Shown here piece after piece: positions 29,158 to 37,493 of a stretch of DNA of 64,000 nt. The position numbers and the translations under genes are program-made. This stretch comes from Hyphomicrobium sp. (GTDB lineage Bacteria > Pseudomonadota > Alphaproteobacteria > Rhizobiales > Hyphomicrobiaceae). The notes beneath the pieces are model-generated. The model searched no databases. It saw only the letters and a program-made list of their open reading frames with translations, and was not told where the DNA came from. The stretch's first letter is position 1, and each line of letters opens with the position of its first letter. The stretch is taken from the NCBI GenBank assembly GCA_019751875.1, contig JAIEMV010000001.1, positions 213,991 through 277,990 of the forward strand, written 5' to 3'.

Positions 29158-30255
29158 CTATCGACGGGACATGGGTAACGTTGTCGTCGAGTCGGTACTG
29201 GTCGGCGTCTCCCGTTGTTGGGGCTGTGGAGTTTCAACCGTTGAACCGCCCGATTGTGACAGCGGTGGCGTACCGGGAGGCAGGTCATTCATCAGGCGCC
29301 AAATCTCGAACCAGAGAGGCACGCGGTTCATCTGCACCCAGCCGCGAGCGCGCACGCCTTGCCGTAACTGTTGTGGCGTCGGCCAAGTAGCGCCCTCCTT
29401 CCGCTTCACAATCAATCGAAAACGGCCCCGGCCATCGTCGGACGGGTCAATAAAATTGACGGTTCCAAGAAACGTTCCGGTGGAGATTTCCGGCAGCCCT
29501 GAAAACTGCAGAACGGGCCATCCTTCGAACTGCAGGCGGACGTCCTGTCCAACTCGGAGGAAGGGCAGATCCACGCCATTGACGTAGATTTCAACTGTCC
29601 TGTCGTCTGTTTCGGGAACAATATGCGCGATCGGGACACCAGATTTCAGCAGGCCGCTGTTCTCTCCAGCGAGAATACTTTGCACGATCCCATCTCGCGG
29701 TGCCCGAATTTCCAGCGTCATTTGCCGAGCGATTTGTGTGTCGAGCCGCGCGAGACGTCCCTCGGCATCCGCAAGATCTTTTTGTGCCCGCGCTTCGGCA
29801 ATACGTGCCTGTTCGACACTGAACTCCGTCGAGAATTCTTTCTTCTGAAGCGCTTTCTGGCGTTCCCGATTTTTGTTGGCCAGTTCTACGGATAGTTCGA
29901 GCGCGGTGATCTCTCGCGCGAGCGCTTCGCGTTCTTTTTTGAGGCGGGCCAAGATGTCGGGGTCGTTGTCTGCCATGCGTGCAACAACATCACCCTTTTT
30001 GACTCGATCTCCTTCGCGGACGAACCACTTCTCGATGTTGCCATCCAGGTTAGCCGTAATGATCTGGAGCCGCTCGGCTGGATCGAAGGCGATCACGCGG
30101 CCGTCGCCTACAGCTGTTTGCTGCCAGGGAATAAAGAGCATCGCCAGAATGATGAGCGCCGCTGTTGCCAAGATAATGCGGATCGATCTGCGGATCGCCC
30201 ACGGGGTGCTGAGCATCCGGTATGCCAGGGATTGCGAAAGGTCAGCCGGAGTCAT
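29158..30255 (-). CDS. HlyD-family membrane fusion/adaptor protein
   Basis: Adaptors of this family bridge an inner-membrane exporter to the periplasm or outer membrane. The 365-residue protein has a membrane helix at about residues 25-43, a split lipoyl domain (ITANLDGNIEKWFVREGDRV and IRAPRDGIVQSIL), a coiled-coil hairpin between them (about 100-190) and a beta-barrel domain. The last 40 residues are Ser/Thr/Pro/Gln-rich. Its ATG overlaps the stop of the ABC gene upstream (ATGA), so the two are made together. No outer-membrane TolC-type gene is nearby. Confidence 0.9.
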   Translation of the reverse strand: MTPADLSQSLAYRMLSTPWAIRRSIRIILATAALIILAMLFIPWQQTAVGDGRVIAFDPAERLQIITANLDGNIEKWFVREGDRVKKGDVVARMADNDPDILARLKKEREALAREITALELSVELANKNRERQKALQKKEFSTEFSVEQARIAEARAQKDLADAEGRLARLDTQIARQMTLEIRAPRDGIVQSILAGENSGLLKSGVPIAHIVPETDDRTVEIYVNGVDLPFLRVGQDVRLQFEGWPVLQFSGLPEISTGTFLGTVNFIDPSDDGRGRFRLIVKRKEGATWPTPQQLRQGVRARGWVQMNRVPLWFEIWRLMNDLPPGTPPLSQSGGSTVETPQPQQRETPTSTDSTTTLPMSRR

Positions 30256-31871
30256 GCGTCGGTCCCTCGGATCTTCACAGCGCGCGTGATGTAGGGATCA
30301 ATTGCGGTGTCGAACGAATTGATCATCAAGATGCGGTCGGGGAAGCGAGCTTTGAACTCGCGGATAAACGTAATCTGGTCGTCCGCCTCCATGAGGTTGA
30401 AGAACATATCGATGAGTACGACCGGACGGTTACTCATGAATGTTCTGGCGACTGCGTAGCGCGCGCGATCGGAGATACTCATCTCAACGTCGTTGAGCAC
30501 ATGGTCGGCATCTGTCTTTTCGGACGGGCGCAACAGTGGGTTGTCGAGAACGGTCGATCGAGCTGCATTCAGCGTATCCGCATCGCTCAGCAAAGAAAGA
30601 TTTTCTGCCAACGTCATACGTAGGACAGCAGGACGGGCCAAAAACAGAACTTGGTCTGGCGCAGTTTCGCGGCTGATCGAAGCGTCGCTATTCCATTTCA
30701 GCGTAACATCGTCAAGGCGATCCGAAGCTGCGATTCGCTGAAGAAAGACACTGCAGTTCCGGCGCGAGGGTCCGCGCAAGGCTATGACCTCCCCGCTTTT
30801 AAGCTCCAGGGGTTCCCACAGCAATCCGGACGTTAGCGTAAGTCCGCGAATCACGGCGGGTTTCGACGCAGCTACTCGCTCGGGCTCACCCGCATTGGCT
30901 TCGGTCAGCTGGCTAATCTTGCCTGCGGCAACGACCGTTTCATAAAAGCTGTCCAGGTAGAAATAAAAGCGCGTCAGCGCCGCCATGTTGGACAAGACGA
31001 TGATTTCGGCGGCAACCAATTGTCCGAGGCTGAGCTGACCATTGATGACCAGCCACCCACCCACGCCGAAAAAGGCCGCGCTTGCGAAAGCCTGGATCAG
31101 GAAAAGCGCGCCGCCCTGCCACAACAACAGGCGCAGATAGTCGAAGTAGGTGCGGACATACTCGGTCGAAAGGTCGTCCGTCATCGAATGGACAATGCGA
31201 TTGTTATCGCTCTGGCGCAGCATCGACCGGTTTTCGGCAACCTGTGACAGCCAGAACGCCACGCGGTACTTCTCGGTGGATCTCCGGGTCCCGCGCTTCA
31301 CGCCTTGCTTGGCCGAAAAGCCGATGATCAACATGCAGGTCAGCGCCACCACGATGCTGAACGAAAAGAACAGCGGATGGTAGAACGCGAGGATCGCGAT
31401 GCCGACCAGACTAACGACAAACACGCCCAAGACTTCGGAAGCCAATACCGAGAAAGCGGCTTGGAACGTCATGACATCGAAGAAGCGATTGGCAACTTCA
31501 CGATCGTCGAACTCGTAGGCTTGCGAGGGACTATCCAGCAGAGCACGCGTGCCTTCGAGCGCCGTTCGAACAAAAGTTCTTTTGGCGATCAAGGCCGCGA
31601 CGCGGATCTGGAACAGCCGGATAAAGGTGCCAACGAGGAGAACACCAAGCACAATCACCGACAATGCGAGGATCGGAGGTGCTGCGCCGGTAAAGGCCGC
31701 TTGGTTGACGAGGATCTGCGAGGCGAGCGGCACAGCCGCCGCAACGAGGCCAAGCGCAATCGTATAGACGAGCAGGATGAAGATTTCCCGTCCGTCGAGG
31801 CTGACCATGCGGATCGCAGGTCGAACGATTTCGCTCCAAGTGCGCTGGTCTTGGTCCGGTCGATATGGCAT
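30252..31871 (-). CDS. ABC exporter subunit with degenerate nucleotide-binding domain
   Basis: The N-terminal part (about residues 15-310 from ATG 31871; ATG 31925 is an alternative start) is an ABC type-1 exporter membrane domain with around six helices. The C-terminal part aligns in order with an ABC ATPase, but every catalytic motif is broken: Walker A reads GPSRRNCSV instead of GPSGSGKST, the LSGGQ signature reads MSISD, the Walker B glutamate is methionine (VVLIDMF), and the switch histidine position reads NSF. The frame is otherwise intact at 539 residues, so this is not a decayed gene by stop codons or frameshifts. It is coupled to the HlyD gene. It may use another ATPase or act as a non-hydrolytic scaffold; both are inference. 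Confidence 0.85.
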   Translation of the reverse strand: MPYRPDQDQRTWSEIVRPAIRMVSLDGREIFILLVYTIALGLVAAAVPLASQILVNQAAFTGAAPPILALSVIVLGVLLVGTFIRLFQIRVAALIAKRTFVRTALEGTRALLDSPSQAYEFDDREVANRFFDVMTFQAAFSVLASEVLGVFVVSLVGIAILAFYHPLFFSFSIVVALTCMLIIGFSAKQGVKRGTRRSTEKYRVAFWLSQVAENRSMLRQSDNNRIVHSMTDDLSTEYVRTYFDYLRLLLWQGGALFLIQAFASAAFFGVGGWLVINGQLSLGQLVAAEIIVLSNMAALTRFYFYLDSFYETVVAAGKISQLTEANAGEPERVAASKPAVIRGLTLTSGLLWEPLELKSGEVIALRGPSRRNCSVFLQRIAASDRLDDVTLKWNSDASISRETAPDQVLFLARPAVLRMTLAENLSLLSDADTLNAARSTVLDNPLLRPSEKTDADHVLNDVEMSISDRARYAVARTFMSNRPVVLIDMFFNLMEADDQITFIREFKARFPDRILMINSFDTAIDPYITRAVKIRGTDA

Positions 31872-32421
31872 CGAGTTCCGCTGTTGGCTCTGAGAGATAG
31901 GTAAGGTGGGCCGCCAAGCGCTCATGTGGGTGTATTTGGCGCGCTGGCAGTGAGCCGACACATGGGAGCGATCGGTCGCTCATCAAGCACGTCGTTCATT
32001 CCCGCTGTGTTTGAGGTGCGGTCCTCGATACCCATCAATGCGCGGCAAAATTATGATTCTCTTACTATTTTAGGCCTAAGCGAAGTTGGCTTTATCCCAT
32101 TTGGTGATCGATATATGCGATCGAGCCGCACGGCGACCCGGATGTTTCCGATCATTGCTCCTCCGACGGGCTCTACGAGCGTTCTCATCTGGACGCCAGT
32201 AAATCTAGTGGACGCCAGTAAATCTAGAAAGTTCAACGGGAAGCAGCAGATTGCAGACCTGAAAAGGCGCAACTTTTTGTCTCTACGAAGTAGTAAGTCG
32301 TGTTCTCTATCGGTTGCAACGTGGTGCTACGTCGCCGCGCACCCTGATTGTTGGCGCGCATCCGGCTCCCAATATAGGACCATGGGACTGTACACGGATA
32401 GGCGATGAAGAGGGGGCCTGC
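31872..32421. other. Divergent intergenic region with a 19-bp tandem duplication
   Basis: This 550-base gap separates the ABC gene from the LysR-type regulator and is noticeably more AT-rich than its surroundings (for example 32045-32080). It holds the tandem repeat listed separately. A frame of about 160 codons on the plus strand has no ribosome site and no recognisable sequence, so I do not call a gene. Promoters for both flanking genes presumably lie here. Confidence 0.5.
32190..32227 (+). repeat. Perfect 19-bp tandem direct repeat
   Basis: The unit TGGACGCCAGTAAATCTAG occurs twice head to tail (32190-32208 and 32209-32227) with no mismatch. It lies about 195 bases before the regulator start. 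It may be a recent slippage duplication or a doubled protein-binding site. Confidence 0.9.
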
Positions 32422-33345
32422 GTGCCAAACTTAAGGCAACTCGAGTATCTTGTTGCGCTTGCTGATACACAGCATTTTAGGAGAGCGGCGGAGCGGACCA
32501 ATACGACCCAGCCGACTCTCAGCGAACAGCTTAAGGCACTAGAGGAGCGTCTCGGGTTTCAACTTGTCGAGCGGTCCTCGTCCGGGGCCATTCTTACCCC
32601 AGCAGGGGTTCAGGTGGTCGAAATCGCCCGCCGAATGTTGCGGGACGCAAATGAAATCCGGGCGATTGCCAGCTTCCAGAACAACAAACTTTCGGGCTAC
32701 CTGAGGCTCGCCGTACCATCGACGATCGGCCCGTACCTTTTCAAATATGCCGCACCTCGCCTCCATCGCGCCTATCCGCAACTTCGACTGCATGTGCGCG
32801 AAGACTTGCCGGGTAATCTCTTCAAGACACTTTCAGATAGCCAGGATGACTTGATCATCACATTGTCGGCTTCTCAGTCGAGCGATATTGCGGCCATTCC
32901 GCTCTTCCGCGAGCCGCTGAACCTGGTCGTGGGCGCTGATGATCCGCTGGCGAAATCAGGCAAAGTGTCGCTTGCTGATCTGAAAGGCCGGGACTTGCTC
33001 ACGCTTGGTCCAGCTCACAAGCTTCATGACGGTGTCCTGCCCCTCTGCGAGGAAGTTGGCGCCAAACTTCGATTTGACTTCGAGGGAACCAGCCTCGACA
33101 TGCTTCGCGAAATGGTGATCATGGGGCTTGGCGTTACGTTCATGCCGGGGCTCTACACGAACCGTGAACTTGTCAGCGACCTCGATGTGGCGGTGCTCGG
33201 TCTGGAAGACCGTCAAATTTATCGGACCATCTATTTGGCACGGCGCAAGGCCACGCTTCGCGCCGGTTCCTATGAAAAACTTGTCGATTTCTTCAAGAGG
33301 CTCCCAAGCGAAGTGCCGGAAATGAAGTGTCTCGAGCCAGCTTAA
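32422..33345 (+). CDS. LysR-family transcriptional regulator, OxyR-like but lacking the peroxidatic cysteine
   Basis: The GTG at 32422 (VPNLRQLEYLVALADTQHF) follows AGAGGGGG and gives 307 residues. The N-terminal helix-turn-helix (FRRAAERTNTTQPTLSEQLKALEERLG) is typical LysR. The regulatory domain aligns with OxyR: E. coli GHCLRDQAMGFC corresponds to AHKLHDGVLPLC here, so Cys199 is replaced by K200 while the resolving cysteine is kept as C209, and the following TSLDMLREMV and GLGVTFMPG match. It therefore cannot form the OxyR disulfide. Its regulon and ligand are unknown; the divergent ABC/HlyD operon is a candidate target. Confidence 0.85.
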   Translation: MPNLRQLEYLVALADTQHFRRAAERTNTTQPTLSEQLKALEERLGFQLVERSSSGAILTPAGVQVVEIARRMLRDANEIRAIASFQNNKLSGYLRLAVPSTIGPYLFKYAAPRLHRAYPQLRLHVREDLPGNLFKTLSDSQDDLIITLSASQSSDIAAIPLFREPLNLVVGADDPLAKSGKVSLADLKGRDLLTLGPAHKLHDGVLPLCEEVGAKLRFDFEGTSLDMLREMVIMGLGVTFMPGLYTNRELVSDLDVAVLGLEDRQIYRTIYLARRKATLRAGSYEKLVDFFKRLPSEVPEMKCLEPA

Positions 33346-33443
33346 AGCAACGCGATTGATGCCAGCCTCGGTGCGACAAGCGGCGCCACGCGACCGGCGC
33401 TTTATGAAGGTCAGTGTGTTAAAGCCGCGATACGGCAAAAGGC

Positions 33444-33635
33444 TTAGTTCAGGTCCGGTTTGATCGAAGCGGCTGGATGACGAGCATCGCCGCGGCGGTT
33501 CATCGGGCGAACATAGGTGATGCTCGCATCGGGATGTTCAATCTTGACTTTTTGTGCGGCAGCCAGTGCGTCATGACCTTCGGCGGTGACGTGCCGCGCG
33601 CGACCGTTGAGTTTCAGGCCTACGGTGAACTGCAT
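33444..33635 (-). CDS. Small hypothetical protein
   Basis: I do not recognise this 63-residue protein, which has no membrane segment. ATG 33635 is preceded on the minus strand by GGAGGG at about seven bases, a strong ribosome site, so it is probably translated. The sequence contains a compact amphipathic core (VTAEGHDALAAAQKVKIEHPDASITYV) and a basic, proline-containing tail. It stands alone, convergent with the LysR gene. Confidence 0.6.
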   Translation of the reverse strand: MQFTVGLKLNGRARHVTAEGHDALAAAQKVKIEHPDASITYVRPMNRRGDARHPAASIKPDLN

Positions 33636-33795
33636 AGATGGCCCTCCGTATCTTGCTCAGCTCTCAAGTGTAGCACGAGTGACCATCAGTAACGACGATG
33701 GAATTGCCCCCAGGCTTAGCTGCAGGCGAAACTGCCAGAGCGGAGCCAGACGACAGCAACGCTCCACCACCGCACCAGTTCCGATAGCACGCTGA

Positions 33796-35013
33796 TCATT
33801 CGGACCTCGCATGAGCGAGGAAGAAGCGGAGCATTTCGGTGGTGGCATCGGGGCCGCTTGGATCGGTAAACGAGCCCGCCGGGCTGCCGCCCGACCAAGC
33901 GTGGCCTGCCCCGTGGATAACCCAATCCTCAATGACGCTTTGGCCCCCTTCGTTGCGCTGGATGGAGCGGGTGAAGCTTCTGCCCCCGGGCGAGATGCCG
34001 CGCTCGACCTCGCGGGGATACGTGTTGCCGGCAGCCGCCCCGGCCACGACATCAGCGCCGTTTCGTGGATGCACCGTTTTGTCCGCATCGCCATGGAAGA
34101 CGATGGTCGGAATGAGCGACTCGCGTGTGGAGGTGTAAAGGCCGTGCCGTCCCTGCATGGCCGCGAAGGCCGAAGGCATATCGCGCGCAACGCCGCAGGC
34201 CAGCCCTGAATGCACGCCGGCAGCGGCGAAGATATCAGGATAGGCCTCAGCGACGACGCTGGCCGCCGCGCCACCTGCCGAGAGACCAGCGATATAGACC
34301 CGTCGCGGATCGATGTTGTGATCCTTCATGATCTGCTCAGCGATGCCGGCAATCAGCGATGGTTCACCCCGGCCGCGCGATTGATGCTTGGTTTCGAACC
34401 AGTTCCAGCACTTCGAGGTGTTCGCGGCAGCGATCTGTTCGGGGTAGGCGACAAAGCAGCCGTTCCCTTCAGCGGCAAAATTCATGCGTGTGCCGGCGGC
34501 GAAGTCATCGGCCGATTGGGTGCAGCCGTGAAGCATAATGATGAGGGGGCGCGGCTCGTGCGGAGAGCGACTGGCCACGCTCGGGATATAGAGCTTGTAG
34601 TCGCGCTTGCCGGCGGCGTTGCTCAAGGATTTCGTGATGAACGCGCCGGCTGCGGGCGCCAAGTCGGACGGCGCCGCATGCTTCGCCTTCTTTAATCCGG
34701 CCGGAAGGGATTGCAGCCCTTCAAAGATGCGAGCGGAGCCGTGCTGCGATGATGGGTCAGGCTTGGGTGGGGCGGGGCTCGGTGCCGGCTCAAGCGGTGT
34801 CGCACTCGTCTCGTGTGATGCTGATGCCGTGATGTCGACGGCCATGACATCGATCGTCAGCGGCGAACGTGTTTGACCAGTGGTCTCGTCACTCGGACTG
34901 GGCGAGGGCCGACCCCGCAGCAGACGCTGTATGAAATCCGTCGCCTCGCTCAGACGGCCCGATCGCGTGAGGCGAACCGCCTGCACCATCTCGTCCGGTA
35001 TCGGCTTTGTCAT
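33796..35013 (-). CDS. PHB depolymerase family esterase
   Basis: This alpha/beta-hydrolase family cleaves short-chain polyhydroxyalkanoates or other esters such as feruloyl/acetyl esters. The protein has 405 residues. The lipase box GLSAGG holds the nucleophile, preceded by LIIMLHGCTQSADDFAAGTRMN, the oxyanion region typical of the family; FHGDADKTVHP and GAGHAWSG supply the aspartate and histidine. The first ~130 residues (MTKPIPDEMVQAVRLTRSGRL and a Pro/Ser-rich linker) are not a classical signal peptide, suggesting an intracellular enzyme. It lies directly downstream of the ribbon-helix-helix gene, probably as one operon. Confidence 0.88.
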   Translation of the reverse strand: MTKPIPDEMVQAVRLTRSGRLSEATDFIQRLLRGRPSPSPSDETTGQTRSPLTIDVMAVDITASASHETSATPLEPAPSPAPPKPDPSSQHGSARIFEGLQSLPAGLKKAKHAAPSDLAPAAGAFITKSLSNAAGKRDYKLYIPSVASRSPHEPRPLIIMLHGCTQSADDFAAGTRMNFAAEGNGCFVAYPEQIAAANTSKCWNWFETKHQSRGRGEPSLIAGIAEQIMKDHNIDPRRVYIAGLSAGGAAASVVAEAYPDIFAAAGVHSGLACGVARDMPSAFAAMQGRHGLYTSTRESLIPTIVFHGDADKTVHPRNGADVVAGAAAGNTYPREVERGISPGGRSFTRSIQRNEGGQSVIEDWVIHGAGHAWSGGSPAGSFTDPSGPDATTEMLRFFLAHARSE

Positions 35014-35095
35014 CGCGGAGAGTCCTCTTCGACACTGTTGATCTGGCGGGCGGACGAGGTCCGGCCGCTGCGACGGGCGACGTTTCGTTGAAGGG

Positions 35096-35518
35096 TCACC
35101 GCATGCGTTCCGCCAGGGCGGATTTCACGTCGGCGCTCGCATGCAGGGCGCCGAGAACGGCAATCGAGGCGATCGTTTCGCGGGCAAGTTCGGGAGAGAC
35201 GTCGGCGGCGATGCTGACAAGGCCCAACACGTTGATCTCAAGCTGGTGTCCCGCTGCCCGAGCAGTTTCCAGTTCCTGCCTCGTGATGTGCCGAAGTCCG
35301 AGATCAAGGGATTGGCGGACAATGCTCTTTTTCAGAACGTCGTCGTGCCGGTCGAGCTGGTTACGGATCGCTGTCCGGATCAGGTCGGTCCGGTTGGCAT
35401 AGAAGCCGTCCTTAACCAGCAGGTCGATCTGACCCAGATCGACAAAGCCCAGGTTAAGGGTGATTTTCTCGCTGTCCGTTCGTGGTCGAACCACCTGGTT
35501 CATGGCCGCGTTCACCAT
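35096..35518 (-). CDS. Ribbon-helix-helix (CopG-like) transcriptional regulator
   Basis: Using ATG 35518 (MVNAAMNQVVRPR) the protein has 140 residues; ATG 35503 is an alternative. The segment EKITLNLGFVDLGQIDLLVKDGFYANRTDLIRTAIRNQL is a typical beta-strand plus two-helix RHH fold. The C-terminal half is helical and has no domain I can name. A perfect 12-bp inverted repeat abuts the start codon, which suggests autoregulation. Eighty-two bases downstream begins the PHB-depolymerase-type esterase gene, the likely co-regulated partner. No toxin gene is adjacent, so an antitoxin role is unlikely. Confidence 0.82.
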   Translation of the reverse strand: MVNAAMNQVVRPRTDSEKITLNLGFVDLGQIDLLVKDGFYANRTDLIRTAIRNQLDRHDDVLKKSIVRQSLDLGLRHITRQELETARAAGHQLEINVLGLVSIAADVSPELARETIASIAVLGALHASADVKSALAERMR

Positions 35519-35548
35519 CCATATACCATCTAAGTGGATGGTATATGG
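35519..35548. promoter_or_regulatory. Perfect inverted repeat at the RHH regulator start (candidate operator)
   Basis: CCATATACCATC (35519-35530) and GATGGTATATGG (35537-35548) are exact reverse complements with a 6-base spacer. The repeat ends at the base before the regulator ATG on the minus strand. Ribbon-helix-helix proteins bind such palindromes as dimers of dimers, so this is a probable autoregulatory operator; an mRNA hairpin covering the ribosome site is the alternative. Confidence 0.75.
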
Positions 35549-35592
35549 AGTCGCTTGGGCGGAAAACAAGGCTTCTGAAGTCGTCCACAGCC

Positions 35593-36063
35593 TCAGGTCG
35601 AGTTAACCGCCATGCGCGCAGCGCGCAGGAACGCGATCTTTTCGTCGGCGTAAGGCTCGAGATCCGGGCGCAAGACGACGCTTTCCTGTTCGTTGGGATC
35701 GGTGCGGGAGATGACCGCAGACGTCGGCTCGTCGCTGATATTCACGGGCAGATGCGGCACGCCCGCAGGAATATAGACGAGGTCGCCCTTGCGGGTGTGG
35801 ATGTGGTGCTGGAGGCGGTCGCCATAGAGGGTGACGGCTTCGCCATCGAGAACATAGATCGCCGTTTCGTGATTTTCGTGGAGGTGGGCCTTGGCTCGGC
35901 CACCGGGCGGAACCGTGAGCAAGTGCATGCAGATGCCCTTGGAGCCGACTGTTTCGGCGGCGATGCCGCAGACGTACGTGAGGCCTTGCTTCCCATCGTA
36001 GGTGTCGGTTGCGCGGATAACGCGGCAGGCGTTGGGTGAGGGGTCTTGCACTGATGATGCCAT
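35593..36063 (-). CDS. Cupin-domain protein
   Basis: This 156-residue single-cupin protein has the first motif HLHENHETAIYVLDGEA (metal-ligand H, H and E) and the second motif GDLVYIPAGVPHLPVN. AGGAGA lies nine bases before ATG 36063. The metal-binding residues are intact, but the substrate cannot be read from the sequence. It is transcribed on the minus strand just upstream of the RHH regulator, separated from it by 74 bases. Confidence 0.88.
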   Translation of the reverse strand: MASSVQDPSPNACRVIRATDTYDGKQGLTYVCGIAAETVGSKGICMHLLTVPPGGRAKAHLHENHETAIYVLDGEAVTLYGDRLQHHIHTRKGDLVYIPAGVPHLPVNISDEPTSAVISRTDPNEQESVVLRPDLEPYADEKIAFLRAARMAVNST

Positions 36064-36166
36064 GGGCAGGTCTCCTGTTGCTTCGACAGCGAGGCTGAAC
36101 GCTGCTTTTGCCGTGCGAGGGTTTGATGCCTATATAAGGTTTGGCTGCCTTTTATGGAGGTGCAGG

Positions 36167-36667
36167 ATGCGTTTCGCCGTGATGATCATCGCCGCTGTCG
36201 CCGTGGCCGCGGGATCTGCCCTGCCTGCGAGCGCTCAGGACACTGTGCCTGCGCCCGCGCCTCCGCCAGCGGTGGGGGAACCCACTCCCGTGCCGTCCGG
36301 TGAGCCGGATGACGTGGACAAAAGCGTCGACGAGACCACCGCCGCGATCGAAGAAGCCAAGAAGGCGGCCGTAGAAGCGATCGAGAAGGCCCGCGATGCG
36401 TTCAAGAAGGCGTTGAGCGTGGCGAAGCAGAATGCGGGTCCTGCGATCGACAAGGCCAAGGAAGCAACAATCGACGCACTGGAGAAAGCCAAGCAGGCGA
36501 CCAGCGAAGTTCTCGACAAAGCCAAGCAGGCGACTGAAGAGGCCTTGGAAGCGGCCGAAGGCGAGAGCAAGGGCGGTGAACCTGCGACGCCGGAAGCCAA
36601 GCCGGCTCCGCAGCCTGAAGCTGCACCGGATGCTGCGCCGGACCCCAATGCTCCCCGCGAAATGTGA
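36167..36667 (+). CDS. Exported protein with 11-residue amphipathic (LEA/apolipoprotein-like) repeats
   Basis: ATG 36167 follows GGAGG by six bases. The 166-residue product has a signal peptide (MRFAVMIIAAVAVAAGSALPASA), a Pro-rich stretch, then a lysine/alanine/glutamate helix at residues 53-131 with an 11-residue period. Three units read AKEATIDALEK, AKQATSEVLDK and AKQATEEALEA (residues 97-129). The tail is again Pro/Ala-rich. Such repeats make long amphipathic helices, as in LEA-type or apolipoprotein-like proteins. A periplasmic membrane- or protein-protecting role is only a guess. Confidence 0.78.
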   Translation: MRFAVMIIAAVAVAAGSALPASAQDTVPAPAPPPAVGEPTPVPSGEPDDVDKSVDETTAAIEEAKKAAVEAIEKARDAFKKALSVAKQNAGPAIDKAKEATIDALEKAKQATSEVLDKAKQATEEALEAAEGESKGGEPATPEAKPAPQPEAAPDAAPDPNAPREM

Positions 36668-36679
36668 TCTTGAAGCCGG

Positions 36680-37333
36680 CTACTTGCCCTGCCAGTCCAA
36701 TTTGACCTCTTCGCACTTGGCGGTGACGAAGTCGTTCATGTCGTCCACGATCATGGAGCCCAGGACATTGACTGTGTTGTCTGTGGCCGTGGCTGTCCAC
36801 ATCATGCCCTTGACGAGTGTCGGGCCTTCGACCTTGCCCCAATTCATGACCGCTTTCGTGGCTTTGCCCTTTTCAAAGGTGACTTCAGGGGTCATTTCTG
36901 CGGTGATCTTCGAGGGTGCTTCGCCTTCGTGGTCGATGATGCAAGTGACTTTGTGAGGTGCGAATTTGACGACCTGATTATCGGTGGTCAGCGCCTTGGA
37001 AAGAACATCGCGGTCGGCCTTCAGATCGGTGTTGCAGACGACGCGACCCCACGGCCATGAGACCTTGGCTTTGGAAACGATCTTTTGCAGCTGTTCCTTG
37101 CGGAAGCTCTTCTTGACGGCACAGGCGACATTCTGGCCGTTCGCAGGATTGTGGAAGGCGGCACAGAATGCGGCCTTGCAAGCACGGCGGCCCTCGCGTT
37201 CGGCGGCCTCCTCGGGCGTGAGATCGATTTTCGTCGACGACAGCGTCGCTTTGTCATCAGCTGGGGCATCAGCCAAAGCCGGAGCCGCCCACAATACGGC
37301 GAAAACGAGCGGATAAACCATCAAACGCAGCAT
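36680..37333 (-). CDS. Exported hypothetical protein with conserved-looking cysteines
   Basis: I do not recognise this family. From ATG 37333 (MLRLMVYPLVFAVLWAAPALADA, a signal peptide) the protein has 217 residues. Six cysteines lie in the mature part (ACKAAFCAAFHN, VACAVKK, VVCNTD, VTCIID, AKCEEV), which suggests disulfides in the periplasm. The C-terminal half is beta-predicted. A long frame extends upstream antisense to hsp20 and is rejected. It is divergent from hsp20 with a 189-base intergenic region. Confidence 0.7.
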   Translation of the reverse strand: MLRLMVYPLVFAVLWAAPALADAPADDKATLSSTKIDLTPEEAAEREGRRACKAAFCAAFHNPANGQNVACAVKKSFRKEQLQKIVSKAKVSWPWGRVVCNTDLKADRDVLSKALTTDNQVVKFAPHKVTCIIDHEGEAPSKITAEMTPEVTFEKGKATKAVMNWGKVEGPTLVKGMMWTATATDNTVNVLGSMIVDDMNDFVTAKCEEVKLDWQGK

Positions 37334-37423
37334 GTTAGCAGATGTCCTTTCGAACCGAATAGCCATCCCTATATGGCAAGTGTCGCTGAACTTGGGCGCG
37401 ATCGTTAAGCTTGTGTAAGACGG

Positions 37424-37454
37424 CTTGAAGCCGGATCCTTCCCGACCCATATCT
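37424..37454 (+). promoter_or_regulatory. Sigma-32 (RpoH)-type heat-shock promoter of hsp20
   Basis: CTTGAA (37424-37429) is followed after 16 bases by CCCATATCT (37446-37454), matching the heat-shock consensus CTTGAA...CCCATnT. It lies about 70 bases before the hsp20 start, leaving a leader of about 60 bases that contains the ROSE-like hairpin. Confidence 0.72.
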
Positions 37455-37493
37455 CGCTTACTGCGGTGCCGCACAGGCGGGCCGTACACAACC

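Noticed and set aside
31926-32408. 160-codon frame in the ABC-LysR gap
   Set aside because: No ribosome site, no recognisable sequence, and it spans the 19-bp duplication, which would shift the frame in a single-copy ancestor.
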